Both the position numbers and the translations under genes were made by a program. A stretch of DNA of 64,000 nucleotides. Source: Liolophura sinensis. Its lineage: Eukaryota > Mollusca > Polyplacophora > Chitonida > Chitonidae. Below are positions 56,981-64,000 of the stretch, one piece after another; the first letter of the stretch is position 1; the number at the start of each line of letters is the position of its first letter. Below the pieces are notes generated by a model, which had not been told where the DNA came from, made no database searches, and saw only the letters and a program-made list of their open reading frames with translations. The stretch spans positions 19,441,764 to 19,505,763 of the forward strand of contig NC_088306.1 in the NCBI RefSeq assembly GCF_032854445.1, read 5' to 3'.

Positions 56981-58289
56981 TAGATGCCTAAATTACATTA
57001 GTTGGGATGTACATCATACAGAGAAAAAAACACAGAGCAGTGATGACAGTGTAATGGCTGGCAAATGGTCGCATGAACTGGTGAAATACGACTTCTTGTC
57101 AAGTTGTAGTTAGGGTTTTATTCTGACTGCTCATAAGCACACATTATGGCTGTATAAAGTAGCTCCTCTCCACCTTGTGAGCGTGTAAACCTGTCAGCTG
57201 TTGTATAGGTGAAATATTCTCAAGTAGTACGGCTTAAAACATCAATCAAATAAATAATTGATTAAAAACTGTGAGCACATGTATATTATTGTTACACTGG
57301 CTGTGAGTCTGTTCCTGGAAGTCCATGTTGTGTGTTGCTCCTGACGAATATGTGTTACTTGTTGTAATGGGGTTGAATGGTCCGCCTCTATCTGTAACAG
57401 GACCAACAGAAATTTTCTTTTGATCCAGTAGCAGAAAGGCAGGCTGTATGATACCAAAGAGTTAAATGTCATTGGTTAAAACAGGATTGCACTGCGAGCA
57501 GTGTGTATTGAGATGCAGTAGCAAGATACAAGTGCAACCTTCGATGGAGGAAGCCTGGTTTTTCCCTGGTTATGAGGCCATGAAATGGTTAAAGGGTGAG
57601 GTGGGGGCCGAGTTGAGGGCTGAGTTGAGGGTCGGGTTGGGTGGGGCTGAATGTATCAGGGTAAATATAGTAGCTATCTGCTACCTCAACCATGGTAATT
57701 TCCCTATGGTCTAGTGCTAGTAGTGTAGGTTATGGTCCCACAGGTCGTTGGTTCAAACCCCGACAACCTGGGGTTGGTTTTTGAAAGGAGAATATAAACC
57801 CTGTGATGAAGAAACTTCAATGAACTCACTGCTCAAAGGAAATGCAAAGCTATGGAATTGATGTGGGAGAGGGAGTAAAATGATGAAAGTGACCTCAGTT
57901 GATGGTATAGGCCTCAAGTTTATGAGCTCCAGACCTGAAGTGGGTGTGCCTCATAAAGTACTAAAGCCGGATAAAAAAGGGCGTGGCAGATAAAGTGCTA
58001 GAGTTTGGAAGGGTGTGCCCCAGGAAGCAGGGAAGCACTGAAGCACAACGCCAATACACCCACAGACTACTGATAGAGGTACTTCAGTTTGTGAGTGATC
58101 TCTGTGGGTGTCCAGAACACAGAGGGTGTGCCGCATAAGGCCATATTAGTTGATTTTGTGTTTCTTGTCACCATCACTTGTGCAAAGCTATGTAGCAATA
58201 ATAGTGTAATAATAATGTAATCAGTGATGAAAAAGAGAAGGTAATCTTAGAGGTAAAATTACACAAATAGTTGTTATAACTGTTCCTTT
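56981..58289. other. Intergenic or intronic sequence with repeat remnants
   Basis: 57018-57130 matches 36490-36590. A SINE B 3' end lies at 57185-57258 (GTGAAATATTCTCAAGTAGT then CATCAATCAAATAAATA). A tRNA-like pol III promoter pattern lies at 57704-57775 (ATGGTCTAGTGCTAGTAG and TTGGTTCAAACCCCGAC) without a closing acceptor stem, so it is probably another SINE head. Confidence 0.45.
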
Positions 58290-58472
58290 CAGCTCATGCT
58301 GGCTTCCTTTCCAGCCATATATGGGAAGGCCTGACAGCAACCTGCGTATGGTCATGGGTTTTCACCTGGCTCTGCTAGGTTTCCTCCGAACATAATGCTA
58401 GTCACCATCGTATAAAAGAAATATCCTTGAGTACAACATAAAACACTAGCTATCAAACAACTAAATAAATAC
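58290..58472 (+). mobile_element. SINE family B, 5'-truncated
   Basis: CAGCTCATGCTGGCTTCCTT, TCCAGCCATATATGGGAAGG, CATAATGCTAGTCACCATCG, AAATATCCTTGAGTACAACA and TAAAACACTAGC, then an AAAT-poor tail. Confidence 0.85.
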
Positions 58473-58600
58473 AGTTATTCCTACTGATTTTTCTATTTAG
58501 TTGGCTTTCTGTGTAAATACACTTACATTTATGAATTTCTCTGTAAATTGTGTGTATAGTAAACATGCCAGCACACCTCAAAAGCTTAGATGGCAAATGA

Positions 58601-58840
58601 AAAGAAACCGAAAATCATTCACCTGATGAATGGCCTAAAGGTGCAGATTTGATACACGCTGAGCGGGAGCTGATGCTTCGCTACACCTACAGGTGTGTCC
58701 CCTGTGAGCCAATCACAGAGCACCTGTATGACAATGTTGCTCTAGGTGTAGCATTCAGGCCATCTTACAGCTTGGAGGACTCAGACCTGCTCAGACTGCC
58801 TATCGGAGTAACCCCCACAGGCACAGCCAACAGCTCTCTG
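58601..58840 (+). CDS. Unidentified gene X, exon candidate a
   Basis: After a TGA at 58598 the frame stays open for 80 codons to a donor CTCTCTG|GTAATT in phase 0. It contains AERELMLRYTYRCVPCEP and LYDNVALGVAFRPSYSLEDS, which read like structured protein rather than translated AT-rich DNA. The true 5' edge is uncertain: AG sites at 58640, 58646 and 58693 are possible acceptors, none with a strong pyrimidine tract. I do not recognise the family. Later candidates b, c and d fit its phase. Confidence 0.4.
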
Positions 58841-59082
58841 GTAATTTCATGCTTGCAATTTTGCTTTATCTCTCTTATCGGGAGCAGAAGCCCCTAGGCC
58901 ATTGATCCTCGGAAAGGCGAAGGCCCTCAGACTCGTGAACCAACTCCGTGGATTCAACTTGGGTCTTTCCTAGACATTATCACTAGGCAGCCCTCCCGCC
59001 TCCCAGTTGCCTGAACTCTAGGAGCCACCATGGCTGTAAATCTATACAGAAAGTAAAAAAAAGAAATGACGTTACACTACAG

Positions 59083-59194
59083 CTGAGACGTTTGCATTCT
59101 ATATCCTGCTACAGTGGCTATCGGCATCACTGTGGTCGTCTATGGCAGTGTAATCTGCTGGGAGATTCTGGTGATGAGCGGCCTCATGCCTCAG
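59083..59194 (+). CDS. Gene X, exon candidate b
   Basis: 112 bases between an acceptor-like ACTACAG|CTGAG and a donor TGCCTCAG|GTTGAC. In phase 0 (as left by candidate a) it is open, reads LRRLHSISCYSGYRHHCG onward and ends in phase 1. The pyrimidine tract is poor. Another frame (..AIGITVVVYGSVICWEIL..) is open too, so frame and even reality are uncertain. Confidence 0.25.
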
Positions 59195-59664
59195 GTTGAC
59201 AGTTACACCAGGTGTTATTTTAGGATGACCCCTTATCTGATGCCATGTGCTCTGTTGGTGTGATAAGCCCATGTGATAGGCATACGATTGATAATGTTAA
59301 GGTTACTTCTGTATCAACCAGACACTTTATTTTTCACTACTCATCGTCTACACCCTCAGTTTAATGACGGCAGTGTGTCACTGTTAAGAGTATTTGACTT
59401 GCTTTATGTACCCATCCTAACTAACATTGCACACTGTAAAAGGCACAGGCTCCAAGTTTTGGTTGAATTTTATGACCTTTGTGCACAGAAGTATATTGGT
59501 TTGAGGTGAAGATTAATTATACCCAATTCGAAAGGAAATATTGGCACAAGATTTATGCTTAAGTCCGTACGTTCTGACAAGAGAAAATTGTATTCACATG
59601 CTGGCAATATTGGTTAAATAGAAAAAACAATCTGTATCTGATGATGAAGAAAAAAAAAAAACTA
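59195..59664. other. Intron-like sequence before the gap
   Basis: No gene recognised. Ends in an A-run immediately before the assembly gap. Confidence 0.4.
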
Positions 59665-59864
59665 NNNNNNNNNNNNNNNNNNNNNNNNNNNNNNNNNNNN
59701 NNNNNNNNNNNNNNNNNNNNNNNNNNNNNNNNNNNNNNNNNNNNNNNNNNNNNNNNNNNNNNNNNNNNNNNNNNNNNNNNNNNNNNNNNNNNNNNNNNNN
59801 NNNNNNNNNNNNNNNNNNNNNNNNNNNNNNNNNNNNNNNNNNNNNNNNNNNNNNNNNNNNNNNN
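59665..59864. other. Assembly gap, 200 N
   Basis: Exactly 200 undetermined bases directly after a poly-A run. The round number suggests a placeholder rather than a measured size. An exon of gene X could be hidden here. Confidence 0.99.
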
Positions 59865-60098
59865 CAGATGCTAAAATGATGACAAAACAGGCTCTACGAG
59901 ATGAAATGTTCTTTATGTGCTCTTTTAAATCATAAGATGTGTGCAGTATATCGTTCTTAGATCTGGTTGGTCAACCCCTCTAAATTGAATTGAAAAATGA
60001 ATTAATTCAAACATCATGGGTATCATCAAGAATAATACTGTACAGCTTGGACCTGAAAAGTTCAACCTAGAAATTATCTTTCTCTCTCCTCCTTTCAG

Positions 60099-60127
60099 CC
60101 ACACACAATGGCACAAAACAGCCATTT
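60099..60127 (+). CDS. Gene X, micro-exon candidate c
   Basis: An excellent pyrimidine tract (ATCTTTCTCTCTCCTCCTTTCAG) is followed 29 bases later by a donor CCATTT|GTGAGTTT. Entering in phase 1 (from candidate b) it reads THNGTKQPF and leaves phase 0, as needed by candidate d. A small exon with such a strong acceptor is plausible, though 29 bases alone carry little evidence. Confidence 0.35.
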
Positions 60128-60129
60128 GT

Positions 60130-61240
60130 GAGTTTATTTTGTACAGTCCTGAGAAAACATGACATTAAATGTATCAGCCAAAATTTAAGTGATTTAATGC
60201 CATGTAATTCGTGGACTTGTTTGTCTTACGTGAAAAGCAGTGATATCGGGAAGACCATGTTACACCCTAACATGATGCGTTGTCTCAGCTGTGAATCTAA
60301 CCCATGCAATGTAAACTAATGCAATCAGACCCTTAGATCTGAGTTGTGTCATACACTGAACCCCATAAACTCAGCAACTTGGGTACTGGATACTCCCTTG
60401 GTTAAGGCGCTCAGCATACAAAGATAGAATGGGTACTGCTGGCCCAGTGTTAGTGTACCAGCTGAGCCTGAGGACATGTAATGATGATGTCATATCCGAT
60501 GTCTTTAGCATGGTATTTCAGTGAGGTAGCACTACTGTGTGATAACTCTCATTCTTGTAATGTTTTTGAACATGTGACCTGCTCTTTATAGCCAATACAC
60601 ATGTAATTGTAACATGAATACACCATCCCTCTGATGAATAACATATCCATGTCTTTACTTTAACAAAACACTGGAAGAGAAATGTAATTTTTATTGAGGT
60701 CTTGTTCAAAAAAATAAAACCAAAATATGATGACAGGCTTTGTTGGCTATTTTCGAGCTTTCTAGAAAATTCAAGGACAGTAAATACATTTAGTGTACAC
60801 AGATCATGTTAAGATGTCTGTGAAAGTTGCAGGGTACCAATTCACAAAGGTGGAAAAACCTTTGGCTGCATGATGTTTTCCCACATATCACTGTAGAAGG
60901 CCAAAAAATGTGGTTGATATTTAAATACATAAGACACTTTTTGGCATGATAAAGTGAGTATGAATTAAGCCGTTGGTGTTAATTTTACAGGTTTCGAATC
61001 TGGCATTTGTACATATTAATCATCAGCCTTAATGGAAGTTCAGTGTCATACTCACAAGATCATTTTCCAAAATATCCTTCAGCACAGCTAATTAAGAACT
61101 AATGAAGTTAGTATATAAAGTAAAAAATTAGAATGGAATCCTGTAAAGAGATGCTTTCAGAGTTTTCATTGAAGCTGCTCAAAAAAAGCCGGACAAACTG
61201 TTTTAGGTAAATGTTGTGTACTATATATCTTTGTTTTCTA
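60130..61240. other. Intron-like sequence with dispersed repeat
   Basis: 60525-60700 carries the repeat shared with 41980-42230. No other feature recognised. Confidence 0.4.
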
Positions 61241-61241
61241 G

Positions 61242-61381
61242 AAGGTATCTAGAATGGAAAATGTTCTTTTCATGGACTTTTGATTCACTCTCATACATAT
61301 CCAATCCAGCCTGTCCAACCAGAACAGCTAATTCTAGGCCATTTCCCAATAAACCATTCATTAATGGTATTAGCACCACAT
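61242..61381 (+). CDS. Weak exon candidate
   Basis: Acceptor TCTTTGTTTTCTAG|AAG and donor CACCACAT|GTGAGCC bound 140 open bases (one leading base, then RYLEWKMFFSWTFDSLSY...). The entry phase does not fit candidates c or d, so it would have to be an alternative exon or noise. The opposite strand is also open. Confidence 0.18.
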
Positions 61382-61698
61382 GTGAGCCAAGAAAATAGAA
61401 AATCAATGTAAAGTCATTAGGCCAAACGAAATAGCAGCCAGCTATGCAGCAATTCCCATTATTGCCTATACCTGTGTGTATGTAATTGGTAAGACAAGCT
61501 TTCTATATAGTCTGGCTGGCTGTGGGAAGTACATGTAAACCAATTAGACCTCAGATATCTTCCATATAAAGCGCAGTGATGTCCCGGCACACGGAGGATG
61601 TAATACGAAGGTGTATGTACACATCTGTAATTCTCCCTTACCTCACATTAGCTTCATTGTTGGGTTCTGGTTGTGGTTGAGTTCTTGGTATTTTTCAG

Positions 61699-61788
61699 AG
61701 CCATGGACATAAAATCCCTACGATGACCTTACCTACTATACCGCCCCCCAGACTCACAACCAGCATGCCACCACTACACATAGTGGCG
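61699..61788 (+). CDS. Gene X, exon candidate d
   Basis: A 90-base exon with a good acceptor (GGTATTTTTCAG|AGCC) and a consensus donor (GTGGCG|GTAAGTTA). Only phase 0 is open (the other two hit TGA or TAA). It gives 30 residues, SHGHKIPTMTLPTIPPPR then LTTSMPPLHIVA, proline/threonine-rich and probably disordered. Both edges are in phase 0, matching candidates a and c. The protein is not recognised. This is the best-supported exon of the group. Confidence 0.5.
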
Positions 61789-63300
61789 GTAAGTTACGAT
61801 AACATAGGACCATTCATGTAGTCTTGCACGAAGTATCTTTTGCTGTCCACCAGTATTGCTTTGTTGCTTATTTAATACTCTACCTGGAGAACTGACCTGA
61901 TATGATGTTGATATTAAAGTTTCGTGAGCAAATTAAGGAACTGGACTCCTTCAGTGGACAGCTATAAAACCTTCGACACAACCATACTGGCGCAAGAACT
62001 ATATCCTCCAATGAGAAGTAGCCGATATAATACCCTATAATGTAGTTGCAGGGCAGGTACTCTTTTGTTGATCTCAAAAGGCAAGGTTAATTTGGCTCAA
62101 GTTTACACTGTTTTGGCCTAAATATGGCACTTTTTATTTTGTCAGTACTTGAAAGTGCAGCATCCAGATATCAAGACTGTGAGTTAACCTGGATTATGAA
62201 AGTAGAATATAGATGGAGATTGACCTGGGCCTATTGTGCCCGGAACCTTTGGGAGTGGTGGACTTTACAGCAATCACCCCTCTGTAATAACACTGTAATC
62301 CAAGCCATAATATTGCCCATCCTACAATCCTACCATAGGACAATGACTATGAAATCACCCATAATACTGTATAATAACCCATACAAATTGACAAACCTGT
62401 CATCATTAGGCTCTGCTGCTCTATTAAAGGTCCATAATATTTGCCGTAATGGTAAACGTGTCATAATACAATTCATGCTATCAACCAGAAAAAAAAAAAA
62501 CAGAAGAAACTATTGCCTGAATGGAATTCCTTGTTACTAAGACTGTTTTCAGTAATAGAATTAGTGCCTTTATATAAATCTGTAAAATATTATGTGTAAA
62601 TTGAGCAAGGAATTATAATTGTATATACATAACTGAATGAAGATTTAAATGCATAGTCATTATATGTCTGTTTAAATTTTGAACAGTGTCGTGCCCAATT
62701 TTCTGAGAATTCAACTTGGTATTTCCTGCCATTAACCCAGCAATCATTGTAATAAAGTATCATTAGTGTTGATGTTGTGCAGCAATGATATTTATACTGC
62801 CACTGTCACAGGATTTAGGGCAATATGATACAGGTATGCCAACACAGCATATATAGACCCAAGATGTTAATAAATTGGTCTTCACAGCTTTTATTTGGTG
62901 GAAACTTTTCAAAATTGTTTAAATGAACAATTGACTTGACACGTGTCTTGGTAATTAGAGATACTACGCCATAACGTCAAATTTATTGTATCCTTCATAT
63001 TGCCATTATTATCATCATTCAGAAATTTAAGTTTCAAAGGACCACATATCCTAATACCATATTTGGAAGATACTTTAATTACTTATAATTACTGAAGGCA
63101 TGATAATGTGAGTGCAACAAGTACATGTAAAGTCAGGCTCAGGGCATGATCTGCCTAGAAACACTTGTGAACCAAAAAAAAAAAAAAATTAATGCCTTAA
63201 CAGTGTTTATTTTTATTTCATTTGAAGCAAAACGACATGGATTTGCTTGTTGTTATCATGGTTTAACAGGTTAGTAAGGAATTTTCATCTCTAGTTATAT
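61789..63300. other. Intergenic or intronic sequence
   Basis: A + frame of 138 codons (62124-62540) has an ATG but no recognisable domain and ends in a poly-A-encoded lysine run. Treated as chance. Confidence 0.4.
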
Positions 63301-63304
63301 GTTT

Positions 63305-63682
63305 ATCATCAAGTTTTTTGCAGCGAGATATGGCTCGGTGCTGACCTGCACTGGCTCATGGGGTGCAAGTTAAATACCAACCGTCTGCTTCAGGAGCAGT
63401 AGATCTAGGGTCAATCCTTGGTTGAGTCACCCATAAGACCCTAAAAGAGGAATCTGTAACTTCCTCACTTGGCGGTCAGCATGAAGGGGATAGTGTAATG
63501 ACTGATTGACCTGTATCAGTATAATGGCTTGGACGAGGCGGCTTACTTGCATACAGTGAAGCAGCACTAGATAAAAGAGTGGTGGAAATGCGTCCTGCAA
63601 CAAGTAGGATACATTCTAAGGATTCCTTCGTCGTCATGTGACCGAAAAGTTGTTAAGTACGACGTTAAACCCCAAGCACCAT
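63305..63682 (+). mobile_element. SINE family A, long copy
   Basis: Begins near GATATGGCTCGGTGCTGACC (box A-like). It has a box B-like CTAGGGTCAATCCTTGG, a body with GGCTTGGACGAGGCGGCTTA and AGTGGTGGAAATGCGTCCTG, and ends CGTCGTCATGTGACCGAAAA, GTTGTTAAGTACGACGTTAA, ACCCCAAGCAC. This defines what a longer family A copy looks like and shows that the inserts at 2.6 and 9.3 kb contain only its last ~60 bases. Confidence 0.82.
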
Positions 63683-63867
63683 GGGGACCGTGTGTTTCTA
63701 GATTCGATCAGCATGATCTCATTGTGCCTACAGGGCCTTGTTGAGAATAAGTAGTCAGTGTTGCTCTGTGTCATTCTTATATTCATTCCTTGGTCACAAA
63801 TCAGTGTCTTTAAGTCCAAACACTCAGTTTCCTCTACCTATAAAACAGACCTCTATCATATGTATGT

Positions 63868-64000
63868 ATATGCTTGGGGTTTAAAGCTGTACTTAACATT
63901 TTTTCAGTCATATGACAGTGTCAAGTCATTAGGTTTGCGTTCATATATTGTGTCTTTTTGTGGCAGGGTGAGTCCATGCTGGCGAAGTGATTCTGCCACT
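63868..64000 (-). mobile_element. SINE family A, opposite orientation, cut by the window edge
   Basis: TGCTTGGGGTTTAAAGCTGT, ACTTAACATTTTTTCAGTCA and TATGACAGTGTC are the complement of the family A tail. The sequence continues into the body at the window end. It lies tail-to-tail with the preceding copy. Confidence 0.75.

Noticed and set aside
57704-57775. tRNA gene
   Set aside because: Box A and box B-like words are present, but the acceptor and anticodon stems do not close. More likely a SINE head or tRNA relic.
62124-62540. 138-codon plus-strand frame
   Set aside because: No domain, and it ends through a poly-A-encoded lysine run. No splice context.

Overview
The window looks like intergenic and intronic DNA from a lophotrochozoan animal, most likely a marine mollusc. 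Base composition is AT-rich, coding density is very low, exons have GT-AG signals, and tRNA-derived SINEs with tetranucleotide tails are everywhere. The 3' motifs of those SINEs (a GTACGRCGTWAAAC core, then CACT-, AAAT- or CATT-type repeats) are of the kind I associate with mollusc genomes. No bacterial operon, CRISPR array, rRNA gene or intact tRNA gene is visible. One 200-base run of N marks an assembly gap at 59665-59864.

Genes. The one gene I can name is a NALCN-channel auxiliary factor (NALF1/NALF2, formerly FAM155; worm NLF-1). Its first coding exon lies at 18540-19088 on the + strand and ends in phase 0 at a consensus donor. It encodes a short cytoplasmic start, one membrane segment and the first part of the cysteine-rich ectodomain. 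No later exon was recognised, so the following DNA may be a long first intron. A second, unidentified + strand gene is suggested by four short exon candidates at 58601-61788 whose phases fit together. Isolated candidates lie on the - strand at 34181-34275 (the best), 42919-42960 and 54404-54606, and on the + strand at 41662-41814, 48423-48576 and 61242-61381.

Layout. 0.3-1.8 kb: CAGT-type array. 3.0-4.8 kb: 36-bp minisatellite with long spurious reading frames. 6.0-7.0 kb: 44-bp minisatellite, then a TA microsatellite. 7-10 kb: SINEs and a foldback element. 10.1-11.65 kb: 40-bp minisatellite. 12.8-16.4 kb: SINEs, one nested. 18-19 kb: NALF exon. 20.5-21.6 kb: 75-bp array changing to a 68-bp array. 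23.3-23.7 kb: 21-bp array. 26.6-27.6 kb: a second CAGT-type array. 24.9-57 kb: repeated copies of a MITE family and many SINEs, with arrays at 43.4 (33 bp), 44.9 (28 bp), 51.6 (41 bp) and 53.1 kb (31 bp). 58.6-61.8 kb: exon candidates. 63.3-64 kb: a tail-to-tail SINE pair.

The most notable pattern is a set of extremely short insertions (about 32-69 bp). They consist only of the 3' tail of one of three SINE families, and each is flanked by a perfect or near-perfect 12-13 bp target-site duplication (2.6, 9.3, 11.7 and 21.9 kb). The three tails share one core motif but carry different tetranucleotide tails. This suggests a common retrotransposon partner that can copy little more than the recognition tail.
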